From NCBI GenBank assembly GCA_030648675.1, contig JAUSGV010000069.1, positions 1 to 12,873 on the forward strand: 12,873 nucleotides of DNA, written 5' to 3'. Within the stretch, counting starts at the first letter, position 1, and each line of letters starts with the position of its first letter. Origin of the DNA: Dehalococcoidales bacterium (GTDB taxonomy: Bacteria > Chloroflexota > Dehalococcoidia > Dehalococcoidales > UBA2162). Made by a program: the position numbers and the translations under genes. The notes below the pieces were generated by a model. The model was given only the letters and a program-made list of their open reading frames with translations, did no database searches and was not told where the DNA came from. This document shows, in pieces, positions 1 through 6,690 of the stretch.

Positions 1-967
1 CCACGTGCAGCGAATACTGAAAAGGCACGTTCTGGTAAGGCCTCGTACCGTCGAACAGCGGCACTACCGGAGCTATCGTTTCAAAGTCGAAATAGTACAG
101 CGGATATTTCAACTCTGCCAGAAACTCGTGTATAGCCGCCTTGTCTACGTGCGGCTGGCCGCTGGCCACACAGGCCTTCTGGATACTCTGCTGATTGTTT
201 AATTTATACCCGTCGGCTATTTCCTCGATGCTCACTATGCCCTTGTTGTACAGTTCAAATGCTTTCTTGCCGCCGTGATAGAGCGAAAATACACTATGCT
301 CGGGCAGGGCATCCCAGCAATCGGTAATAGCGCATTCATAAGGGTCCTTGCAGTGCGGCCCGATAATAGTTTCCGGGCACGTTTCCCGGCCGATCACTTC
401 CATTATGCCGTCAATCCGTTCCTGGATACCAGCACTCGCTTCCTTCACTTCCGCGGTAATGTCATGTATCGTGAAAAAAGCTTTCGGGTCGATCTTCCCC
501 TTTTTGACATACTCGTTGTTAATCAATACCAGTCGGCACTTGTCTATATGCAATCCGGCCTGGATACAGCAGTAACGCTGAAAAGCCACGTCGGCGATGT
601 GCACGTCTTTTATGCTGGTGGAAGCCTTGACTTCAAAAATGTCCCAATTGTTCTTTCCGGACGGGCTGATAATATCCAGCCTCGAATATATTTTCCCGGT
701 AAGTATTCCCGGCTCGAACAGCGGCACCCTGGCCTTTAGAAGGTCCTTCGTCTTAGAGATATTCCCGATGAAACTTTCCTGGGAAATATCGATGCCTTCG
801 GGGAAGAGCTGCTTCGCCAGCTCACCGACAAGGTGCCCCTGGTCGAAGACATGCTGGGTAACCACATCGGTCTCCGGTATCTTCCCCGGTTCGTGGATTT
901 GTATCCAGATTAGCCTCGGGCACTGGAGGCCGTTGAGATACTTGGACTTAGAGAGGAAATTAGGCAT
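1..967 (-). CDS. Cas4-like PD-(D/E)XK nuclease with DUF2779 domain, partial (C-terminus beyond window)
   Basis: Open for 322 codons from an ATG at 967 to the left edge with no stop, so the C-terminus is missing. Seen: an N-terminal KYLNGLQCPRLIW stretch with Cys16; a nuclease core with Asp98 (SRLDII) and Glu112-x-Lys114 (FEVKAS); a later Cys cluster (197, 206, 212, 217); then YYFDFETIAP at 291-300, where D294 and E296 look like the first motif of DEDD exonucleases. Family knowledge: DUF2779 proteins pair a Cas4/RecB-type nuclease with an RNase H-like exonuclease domain, and Cys16 plus the later cysteines could hold an Fe-S cluster as in Cas4. The role is inferred to be DNA processing; no CRISPR genes or repeats are visible nearby. 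The gene diverges from hicA with 100 bp between the starts. There is no Shine-Dalgarno before the ATG, but a TATAAT ends 5 bases upstream, which suggests a leaderless or very short-leader transcript. Confidence 0.85.
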   Translation of the reverse strand, partial: MPNFLSKSKYLNGLQCPRLIWIQIHEPGKIPETDVVTQHVFDQGHLVGELAKQLFPEGIDISQESFIGNISKTKDLLKARVPLFEPGILTGKIYSRLDIISPSGKNNWDIFEVKASTSIKDVHIADVAFQRYCCIQAGLHIDKCRLVLINNEYVKKGKIDPKAFFTIHDITAEVKEASAGIQERIDGIMEVIGRETCPETIIGPHCKDPYECAITDCWDALPEHSVFSLYHGGKKAFELYNKGIVSIEEIADGYKLNNQQSIQKACVASGQPHVDKAAIHEFLAELKYPLYYFDFETIAPVVPLFDGTRPYQNVPFQYSLHV

Positions 968-972
968 TAGCT

Positions 973-992
973 ATTATAGCAGTTTCATTATA
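973..992 (-). promoter_or_regulatory. Two TATAAT -10 hexamers for the DUF2779 nuclease gene
   Basis: On the minus strand, TATAAT occurs at 992-987 and again at 978-973. The nearer one ends 5 bases before the ATG at 967, so transcription from it would start at or next to the start codon. No good -35 hexamer is present at 17 bases from either, so the call rests on the -10 boxes only. Confidence 0.4.
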
Positions 993-1031
993 CCGCTTCC
1001 TCCCACCAGTCCCCAATCCCCATCGAATCCT

Positions 1032-1060
1032 TTGACATATGCTATCATCTGTGGTAGCAT
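1032..1060 (+). promoter_or_regulatory. hicAB promoter with overlapping palindromic operator
   Basis: TTGACA (1032-1037, perfect -35), a 17-base spacer and TAGCAT (1055-1060, -10). The expected start site is about 1067, at the GTG codon of hicA. The spacer and -10 are covered by an inverted repeat: ATGCTATCA (1039-1047), TCTG, TGGTAGCAT (1052-1060), 8 of 9 positions paired. HicB antitoxins with a ribbon-helix-helix domain are known to repress their own promoters, so this is a natural operator candidate; binding is inferred. Confidence 0.65.
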
Positions 1061-1067
1061 ACTATGC

Positions 1068-1307
1068 GTGAAAGCTAACGAGAAGCTCTTACTAAAATTC
1101 CTCACTGACCAAATGCACATTACGGTTGAGGACTGCGAGAAACTTCTCACCGCCTACGGATATGAATTACGCAAGGGCAGCGGCAGCCATCGGGCTTATC
1201 ATAAGAAAGGGGCTACCCCGATAATCATAGTCACTCCCAAAAAGTCCAGGTATATCCTAAGCCCCTATGTCAAAAGGATAATCAAAAACTTAGGTTTGGA
1301 GGAATAA
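1068..1307 (+). CDS. hicA: HicA-family mRNA interferase toxin
   Basis: A 79-residue protein from a GTG start. HicA toxins have a double-stranded-RNA-binding-like fold with a catalytic histidine and cleave mRNA. Seen: an N-terminal KANEKLLLKFL helix typical of the longer HicA subfamily, the core YGYELRKGSGSHRAYHKKG with the catalytic-type His in GSH, then YILSPYVKRIIKNLGLEE, the usual C-terminal helix. The reading frame is open far upstream of 1068, but that part is only the antisense shadow of the DUF2779 nuclease gene. GTG 1068 was chosen because the family's N-terminal helix begins there and because the TTGACA/TAGCAT promoter would start transcription at this codon, giving a leaderless message. 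ATG 1113 is in frame but would cut off the helix. The hicB start lies one base after the stop. Confidence 0.85.
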   Translation: MKANEKLLLKFLTDQMHITVEDCEKLLTAYGYELRKGSGSHRAYHKKGATPIIIVTPKKSRYILSPYVKRIIKNLGLEE

Positions 1308-1308
1308 G

Positions 1309-1725
1309 ATGACAACTTCAGTTAAACGTAAACCGCTGGAATATTATCTTAATCTCAAATACCCCGTTACCCTCGAAGCTGCTCCGGAGGGCGGCTATTG
1401 TGTTGAGATTGAAGAACTGCCGGGATGCCTTTCACAAGGCGAAACTATTGAAGAAGCAATAGAGATGATTGAGGATGCCCGTCGGCTCTGGCTGGAAGTG
1501 GCCTGGGAAGAAGGCTTGGACATCCCCGAACCGCGTAGCGAAGAGGAATACAGCGGTAAGTTTTTCATCAGGGCGACCAAAAGCCTGCATCGTAAATTAG
1601 ATCAGATGGCGAGACGGGAAGGAGTCAGCTTGAATCAGTACCTGGTGACCACACTGGCTCATTCTATCGGCATGGAAGATGTCCGGAAGACCAAAGCCCG
1701 GAAGCGGGCTGCCCCTAAAAACTAA
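1309..1725 (+). CDS. hicB: HicB-family antitoxin with C-terminal ribbon-helix-helix domain
   Basis: 138 residues. The N-terminal half (about 14-75) is the HicB partial RNase H-like fold, recognisable by YPVTLEAAPEGGYCVEIEEL, PGCLSQGET and the EEAIEMIEDARRLWLEVA helix; it binds and blocks HicA. The C-terminal part (about 84-118, FFIRATKSLHRKLDQMARREG followed by SLNQYLVTTLAHSIG) is a ribbon-helix-helix DNA-binding domain. The last 17 residues are a basic tail (KTKARKRAAPKN). The start follows the hicA stop by one base and has GGAGG about 10 bases upstream, inside the hicA coding end, so the pair is translationally linked. The likely regulatory target is the palindrome at 1039-1060. A complete and apparently functional module. 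Confidence 0.9.
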   Translation: MTTSVKRKPLEYYLNLKYPVTLEAAPEGGYCVEIEELPGCLSQGETIEEAIEMIEDARRLWLEVAWEEGLDIPEPRSEEEYSGKFFIRATKSLHRKLDQMARREGVSLNQYLVTTLAHSIGMEDVRKTKARKRAAPKN

Positions 1726-1740
1726 GGCCGCTCCCCTCTT

Positions 1741-1768
1741 GTCATTCCCGCGAAAGCGGGAATCCAGG
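1741..1768 (+). repeat. dRS3-like hairpin repeat, copy 1
   Basis: GTCATTCCCGC, GAAA, GCGGGAATCCAGG. The core is an 8-bp perfect stem (ATTCCCGC/GCGGGAAT) around a GAAA tetraloop at 1744-1763. It fits the ATTCCC-N8-GGGAAT pattern known as dRS3 in Neisseria, a short palindrome common in many genomes. A second copy lies at 11926-11953 with the loop reversed (TTTC). It follows hicB by 15 bases and could help end its transcript, although no T-run follows directly. Confidence 0.75.
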
Positions 1769-1980
1769 TCATTTTGGATTTTCGGAATTAGGATTTGTTT
1801 CGGATTTCGATATTGGGATTTCGGATTTATGTTTATTAGTGCTTATTTGAGATTTGCTTGTAATTTGAATTTGGGATTTGTTTGTCTCTTGTCTCTTGGT
1901 TATTGCCCTTGTTTGTTTGATATTTGATTTTTGATATTTGAAATTTGTTTGGTGTTTGTATCTTGGTTATTGGTTATTCC
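1769..1980 (+). repeat. T/G-rich degenerate tract with GGATTT units
   Basis: Non-coding, very low in C and A on this strand, with recurring GGATTT, GATATTTG and TTGGTTATT units (for example TAGGATTTGTTTCGGATTT near 1790-1808). It lies between the convergent ends of hicB and the AAA+ gene. The repeats are imperfect in sequence and spacing, so this is a decayed or slippage-derived tract rather than a clean tandem array. A short open frame across it is a product of the skewed composition. Confidence 0.6.
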
Positions 1981-1995
1981 CCCCATTCCCAACCC

Positions 1996-2730
1996 CTATC
2001 CCCCGACCTCCCCGGCGGCACGCCTTAAATGCTTCATTCCTACCGTCTCACCCTCTTCCGCCGCCAGAGAAGCCGCCTGCAAGGCAATATTCCTGATACT
2101 GCCGCCCGATACTTTAATTCGAGCTAGTTTATCCAAATCCAGGTCTCCGGCAGGTACTGCCGCTGGCAAAACGCGCCTCCATATCTCCTTACGCTGTTCT
2201 GCATTCGGAAGGGGGAAACTCACAATAAAACGCAGGCGGCGTACAAATGCGGGGTCGAGAGCTTCTTTCTTATTTGTGGCCAGAATTGTCAGCCCCTGGT
2301 AATCTTCCATACGCTGTAACAGATAGTTTATCTCGATATTGGCATAACGGTCATGGCTGTCCTTTACCGCACTCCTTTTACCGAAAAGAGCATCCGCCTC
2401 ATCGAAAAACAGAATCGCCCCGCCACCTTCCGCCGCATCGAATAACCGCCGCAGATTCTTTTCTGTTTCCCCTATGTACTTGCTTACCACCTGGCTCAAA
2501 TCTATCCGGTGCAGGGGCAAATGTAAATCATGTGCCAGCACCTCCCCTGCCATGGTCTTTCCGGTACCGCTGGGACCGGCGAATAAAGCGGTAATTCCCG
2601 GACTCCGTGAAATCCGTGAGCCGTGCCCCCGGGTCTTATTTACCTCCAGGCGTTGCCGTACCTCAGCAGCAATTTCGGCAAGTTTCTGTCGCGGTGCTTC
2701 CGGTAACACCAGATCATCCCACGTAGCCAT
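1996..2730 (-). CDS. AAA+ ATPase core of contractile-injection-system type (Afp15/Pvc15-like)
   Basis: 244 residues. Seen: the opening ATWDDLVLPEAPRQKL; Walker A GPSGTGKT (52-59); IDLSQVVSKYIGETEKNLRR (76-95); Walker B ILFFDEAD (106-113); KDSHDRYANIEINYLLQRME; sensor-1 ILATN (149-153); FVRRLRF with arginine-finger candidates; and GGSIRNIALQAA (209-220). I recognise this set from the ATPase of extracellular contractile injection systems, thought to act in particle assembly or sheath turnover. Such ATPases are usually much longer, with an N-terminal domain. Here an in-frame TAA abuts the ATG and AAGGAG precedes it, so the short form is deliberate or a remnant with its own start. The C-terminus (RRAAGEVGG) runs into a C-rich intergenic string and looks clipped. 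Other eCIS-type pieces lie at 10841-11772. A role outside eCIS is possible. Confidence 0.8.
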   Translation of the reverse strand: MATWDDLVLPEAPRQKLAEIAAEVRQRLEVNKTRGHGSRISRSPGITALFAGPSGTGKTMAGEVLAHDLHLPLHRIDLSQVVSKYIGETEKNLRRLFDAAEGGGAILFFDEADALFGKRSAVKDSHDRYANIEINYLLQRMEDYQGLTILATNKKEALDPAFVRRLRFIVSFPLPNAEQRKEIWRRVLPAAVPAGDLDLDKLARIKVSGGSIRNIALQAASLAAEEGETVGMKHLRRAAGEVGG

Positions 2731-2906
2731 TTAAATCTCCTTTTCTCCCCGACATTCTGGCCCTCTCTATTGTCATTCCCACTCGCCAGTCCCCAACCCA
2801 CCGCTCCTGCCCTCCGGCGGTGTCCCGCATGACCGAAGGGAATCGGGACCTAGCCCCCAACCGCCATGCCGAGCCGAGTCGGACTCCACCGGAAACAACG
2901 CTTTTA
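2731..2906. other. Intergenic gap with C-rich strings and a short inverted repeat
   Basis: It separates the unknown gene at 2907-3587 from the AAA+ gene. It contains TTGTCATTCCC (the left part of the hairpin repeat seen at 1741, without its right arm), CAGTCCCCAACCC, and an inverted repeat GTCCCG (2822-2827)/CGGGAC (2844-2849) with a 16-base loop. On the minus strand the GGCGAGTGGGAATGAC stretch is G-rich. No gene was seen. The hairpin has no T-run, so I do not call a terminator. Confidence 0.5.
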
Positions 2907-3587
2907 TTATTTATACTTAGCTCTGGCGGCCATCGCCATGACGTTATACACCGAGGGCAAAGTTGTTAATCTCTTTGAAGAATCCATTTCGTTAAGGTGT
3001 TTCCCAGTGGCGTTTTCCCATCGTTGGATATCAAACACCATTCCCCTTATTACATCTCCGATATCAACCGTTTTGAATACCCTCAACCACTGAATGTTAT
3101 CTATCGGCAGAACTATTTCGGGTAACACTGAAAAAAGTATTTTACTAGCTCCTACAAGCCCGAATGTAGTTTGTCCCATTGTAAACGGCAATAGCTGCTT
3201 CATGATTAGCCAGACTTCTGTTATTATTTTTTCACGCTGAATCTGTTCTGACTCTAAAAGGAATCTATCTCTGGACCGGCCACTTTCAACTATTGAATGC
3301 TTGATGTCAATTAGAGAGGCTCCAACCACATTCCAACACTTCAGCAATCTCTCTCCAACCTTTTCATCTTTCTTGAAGGGACCACTTCGCGTCATGCCGA
3401 AATTAGAAAGTATAAGAGATGAACATTTAACGAATGTCTTGCCATCCTTATCTAATTTCTTCGAATATTCTATGATTTGCTGTGTTGTATTTTTGTAGCT
3501 ATCTTCAAACTGCACGATTTTTTCACGTATTTTATCTGGAGTAATTGGATTACCATCCGGCGTAAATAATATTCTACTGTAGTTCAT
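2907..3587 (-). CDS. Unknown 226-aa protein downstream of the restriction operon
   Basis: I do not recognise the family. The protein is soluble-looking, with no signal peptide and no clear transmembrane segment. Visible stretches that look conserved are LILSNFGMTRSGPFKKDEKV (about 59-78), a central helical part rich in charged residues (DIKHSIVESGRSRDRFLLES), LPEIVLPIDNIQWLRVFKTV (about 155-174), and the end RLTTLPSVYNVMAMAARAKY. No nucleotide-binding, nuclease or methylase motif is evident. The start has AGGAGAG about 9 bases upstream. It follows the DUF429 gene by 48 bases on the same strand and is probably its operon partner. Base composition is visibly more AT-rich than hsdR, which fits separate acquisition. 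The context suggests a defence-associated or phage-responsive role, but this is inference only. Confidence 0.7.
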   Translation of the reverse strand: MNYSRILFTPDGNPITPDKIREKIVQFEDSYKNTTQQIIEYSKKLDKDGKTFVKCSSLILSNFGMTRSGPFKKDEKVGERLLKCWNVVGASLIDIKHSIVESGRSRDRFLLESEQIQREKIITEVWLIMKQLLPFTMGQTTFGLVGASKILFSVLPEIVLPIDNIQWLRVFKTVDIGDVIRGMVFDIQRWENATGKHLNEMDSSKRLTTLPSVYNVMAMAARAKYK

Positions 3588-3635
3588 TTGCTAATCTCTC
3601 CTAAACCGCAACGGGAACTCCACCTGAAATAATTA

Positions 3636-4253
3636 TCAGGCTGGCACGACAATAAACCCTTCTTCACAGTCGCCGAACTTTTGATAGTTGCCCTTGCGGA
3701 ACTCTTCGGCAGTTACAGCACAAAGAGCGGCATCTACATAATCGATACTTGAAAGCTCACTTATATCGTAGCCCCTATTTTGCATAATATCGCGGCGCAC
3801 TTTTAGCTTGGGTTTCGCCGGCACTACCTTCCCTTCTATGGCACATACAATGGCGTGGGGGAATGTTTCAATACACGCCAGCCCTTTCCGGTCCTTTCCT
3901 TCGAACAGTGGATAGTTCTTCACTAATAGCCGATAGAGTTTTTCCCCGTTTAACACCCATTTATAGAAGTCATGGAGCAAGGCTTTTTGCCTCGTAGGCG
4001 AAGAGAAACACCAGATACCACGCTTCATCAATTCGCGCTCAGCCAGACGAGATGAACCGTCTTTGCTCCATTTGCACGGGGCATCTACGGCAACAATTAT
4101 TGCTTTGTGACCAAGACACCAATCGACAATTTTGGCGGCATTTGTATTAGTTGTTTTATCCACGAAAATTTCGCCCCGCAACGCCACGGCGTGAAAGCCT
4201 TTTCGTTCTCCGCCAACATCAATGCCTACAACTGTATGGACAGGTTGGCTCAT
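3636..4253 (-). CDS. DUF429 protein, predicted RNase H-like fold
   Basis: 205 residues from ATG 4253. The frame is open 11 codons further, but ATG 4253 is chosen because it overlaps the hsdMS stop as ATGA. Seen: VVGIDVGGERKGFHAVAL (Asp12), AIIVAVDAPCKW (Asp57), ERELMKRGIWCFSSPTRQ, HDFYKWVLNGEKLYRLL, ACIETFPHAI (Glu129) and SIDYVDAALCAVTAEEF (Asp171/Asp174). These spaced acidic residues fit an RNase H-like catalytic site, as predicted for DUF429; no reaction is established to my knowledge. The 4-base overlap means translational coupling to the methyltransferase/specificity polypeptide, so it is probably part of the same defence unit. It could be a nuclease or nucleic-acid-sensing accessory, but the substrate is unknown. 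Confidence 0.85.
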   Translation of the reverse strand: MSQPVHTVVGIDVGGERKGFHAVALRGEIFVDKTTNTNAAKIVDWCLGHKAIIVAVDAPCKWSKDGSSRLAERELMKRGIWCFSSPTRQKALLHDFYKWVLNGEKLYRLLVKNYPLFEGKDRKGLACIETFPHAIVCAIEGKVVPAKPKLKVRRDIMQNRGYDISELSSIDYVDAALCAVTAEEFRKGNYQKFGDCEEGFIVVPA

Positions 4254-6682
4254 ACGTCTCCAGTGATATTTTTGTCCTCGCCCCACACCCGTGCTAATGT
4301 AGCCTGTATCTTCTTCTCGAAGCGGGTAATCAGTTCTCGGTTGGAGTTGACCAGAGTTTGCTCGGATTCAATCTCGGCGACGATGGCTTGTTGGGTTTCG
4401 AGGGGAGGGAGAGGTATTTGGAGTGTTCTTAAGGTTTCTTTTGTTACCCCTTGAATAGTTGAGCCCTGACTCGTATCCTTGAAAATAAGAACCTTTTCAG
4501 CCAGCACGTAGAGCAAGAATTCTGGAATTACTTTCTCCTTATTCAAGATTAACCCTTGCGAGTCTTGACTAATGCATACATCAAAGTTATTCATCACTAT
4601 TTTCCCCAAACCCACTCGCGTAACCACAATAATATTTCCCTTGGTAATAAGATTGGTGGCAGAATTATTTAACCCCGCTTTAGTGATATGCTTCCTTACA
4701 AGAATTGTCCTTGTATCAACAATATCCGCACTACTCATCCAAGGGATAGTCCCATTCCAATAGACTTCTACGGTCGTTGATGGAGTCCCACCGCTCAAAA
4801 TATCTTTGCACACGTCTCCCAATTTAACTATCGGCCAGTCGGGGTGGATGGGAATGTGAGGGCGGTAGTTATCGAGGACGGCGCCTGCGCCGTCGATAAC
4901 TTTCTGGGAACCCTCAATCTCCGACACTATCTCCTTCTGCACCTCCAGCGGTGGCAGGGGGATTTGAAACTCGGCTAAGTCCTCAACTTTCATGCTGACA
5001 TTTGCGGCTCCCTTCATTAAGCCAGCCATTTTCACCTTTTGCTGGTCGAGAACGAGGTAAAGAAACTGGGCGGTTAGAACATCAGGATCTTTAGGCTGGA
5101 GCGCTACCAAAAGGTTGGCTACTGCGAATCTTCCTGAAGCAAAATGGATGCGATTTATAGATGCACGTCCGTGCCCAGTTGATGAAATCAACGGGACGCA
5201 AACTGTATCCCCTTCCATTTTGTAGTCAGATGAAGAAAGGCACTCTTTTGCAGTTACAATAAGAGGATACGGCCCAGACTCTGTTTTAGTACTGGAATGA
5301 GTCCCCTTAGTTAGCGAGCACACCTCTTTTAGCCTGACCGCACGAGTCCCGGCACGAATTTCAACCGGACGGTAGCGTTCTCCGCTGAGGTTGCAGTTAT
5401 TGGCAATCACGGCGCTTCGCTCGACGAGCCAATAATGTTCAGATACGGGTCTGCCAGCGTAATAGGCAGTGTAGTCCTTGAGGACATGTGGCAAGTCGTT
5501 ATGTTCGGTGATAGTGCGTTTGATGCCTAGACTAACTCCTATGGCTCGAACCTCAGAGAACAGAATGGTCGGCCTACTCTTAGCAATCCGTTTGTCTAAG
5601 ATCAAGATCGAAGTTTTTACTCCTGAGTAGGGTTGAAAGACACCCGATGGTAAGGAGATGACACCTATCAGAGCTTCCTTCACAAGAACTTCACGTAATC
5701 GCATGTATGCACTGCCAGTCTGGAAAATTATCCCTTCGGGCACAATGATTCCAGCCCGCCCGTATGATGTTAGATGTTCAAGCATGTAGTCCACGAACAG
5801 CACCTCGCTGCGCTTGGACTGGATGGAGAACCGCTTATGAGGTTGTATTCCAGCCTTCGGTGACATGAAGGGTGGATTGGCGAGGATAACGTCGGCATAT
5901 TCGTTCCATTTGTCCAAGCTGGTAAGTGTGTCGTACTCTGCTATATGCGGGTCGGCGAAACCGTGCAGGTACATGTTCACCAGCGACAGGCGCACCATGT
6001 CGGGCGAAATGTCGTAGCCCTTGAAATTCTGGGCGAGACGGCCTTTCTCATCCGGCGTCAGGGTGCTGGTGCCCTTGGCGTCGGTGTTCCCCTTGAGGAT
6101 ATGTTTGTAGGACGATATCAGAAACCCAGCCGTGCCGCAGGCTGGGTCAAGCACAGTCTCCATTTTCTTCGGGTCGACGATTTCGACCATGAAGTCGATA
6201 ATGTGCCGGGGGGTAAGAAATTGTCCGGCATCCCCTTGGGAACCCAGCACCTTAAGCAGGTACTCGAAGGCATCGCCAAGACGTTCGCTGTGGTCATAAT
6301 TGAATTCATCGATGACCTTGAGGAACATCTTGAGCGTTTCCGGGTCACGGTAGGGCAGATAAGCATTTTTGAAGATGTCGCGGAAGAGTGGTGGAATGCC
6401 CGGATTCTCCGGCATCTTTGTGATGGCTTCGGCGTAGAGGTTTAGTATTTCATGTCCACCTTTGCCCGAACGCATGAGTTTGGCCCAGCCGTAGCACTCG
6501 AACTCATTCGCGAAAAAACTTCGCTTCCCACCAAATTCCTCGCTCTCAGCATCCATGTCGTCCATGAACTTGTAAATCAGGGCGATTGTAATCTGCTCGA
6601 CCTGGCTTTTCGGGTCAGGCACTTTGCCGACGAGGATATCACGGGCAGTGTCGATACGACGTTTAGTATTGGTGTCGAGCAT
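4250..6682 (-). CDS. Fused Type I restriction-modification methyltransferase-specificity subunit (HsdM-HsdS)
   Basis: 810 residues; no symbol is given because it is a fusion. Residues 1-430 form HsdM: helical N-domain, GDAGQFLTPRHIIDFMVEIV (150-169), AdoMet motif I DPACGTAGF (179-187), GYDISPDM, and catalytic NPPF (269-272) for N6-adenine methylation. About 445-800 is HsdS with two target-recognition domains: TRD1 from AVRLKEVCSL to QIPLPPLEVQKEIVSEIE, and TRD2 from WPIVKLGDVCKDILSGGTPS to QIPLPPLETQQAIVAEIE, each followed by a coiled spacer helix. This is the usual two-half HsdS, so a bipartite target is expected. Normally M and S are separate proteins in an M2S1 enzyme; here stoichiometry is fixed by fusion. 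AAGGAG precedes the ATG, 8 bases after the hsdR stop. The S half is more AT-rich than the M half, consistent with specificity-domain exchange. Confidence 0.93.
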   Translation of the reverse strand: MLDTNTKRRIDTARDILVGKVPDPKSQVEQITIALIYKFMDDMDAESEEFGGKRSFFANEFECYGWAKLMRSGKGGHEILNLYAEAITKMPENPGIPPLFRDIFKNAYLPYRDPETLKMFLKVIDEFNYDHSERLGDAFEYLLKVLGSQGDAGQFLTPRHIIDFMVEIVDPKKMETVLDPACGTAGFLISSYKHILKGNTDAKGTSTLTPDEKGRLAQNFKGYDISPDMVRLSLVNMYLHGFADPHIAEYDTLTSLDKWNEYADVILANPPFMSPKAGIQPHKRFSIQSKRSEVLFVDYMLEHLTSYGRAGIIVPEGIIFQTGSAYMRLREVLVKEALIGVISLPSGVFQPYSGVKTSILILDKRIAKSRPTILFSEVRAIGVSLGIKRTITEHNDLPHVLKDYTAYYAGRPVSEHYWLVERSAVIANNCNLSGERYRPVEIRAGTRAVRLKEVCSLTKGTHSSTKTESGPYPLIVTAKECLSSSDYKMEGDTVCVPLISSTGHGRASINRIHFASGRFAVANLLVALQPKDPDVLTAQFLYLVLDQQKVKMAGLMKGAANVSMKVEDLAEFQIPLPPLEVQKEIVSEIEGSQKVIDGAGAVLDNYRPHIPIHPDWPIVKLGDVCKDILSGGTPSTTVEVYWNGTIPWMSSADIVDTRTILVRKHITKAGLNNSATNLITKGNIIVVTRVGLGKIVMNNFDVCISQDSQGLILNKEKVIPEFLLYVLAEKVLIFKDTSQGSTIQGVTKETLRTLQIPLPPLETQQAIVAEIESEQTLVNSNRELITRFEKKIQATLARVWGEDKNITGDV

Positions 6683-6690
6683 TGGTCTCC

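Noticed and set aside
275..739. Plus-strand 154-codon frame
   Set aside because: Antisense shadow of the DUF2779 nuclease gene, whose motifs read cleanly on the minus strand.
1..967. Cas4 of a CRISPR adaptation module
   Set aside because: The DUF2779 C-terminal domain and the absence of cas1, cas2 or repeats argue against it; only the nuclease core is shared with Cas4.
597..1067. Long upstream extension of the hicA reading frame on the plus strand
   Set aside because: It is antisense to the well-supported DUF2779 nuclease gene; HicA family similarity begins only at GTG 1068.
2822..2849. Terminator between the unknown gene and the AAA+ gene
   Set aside because: The stem is only 6 bp with a 16-base loop and no T-run on either strand.
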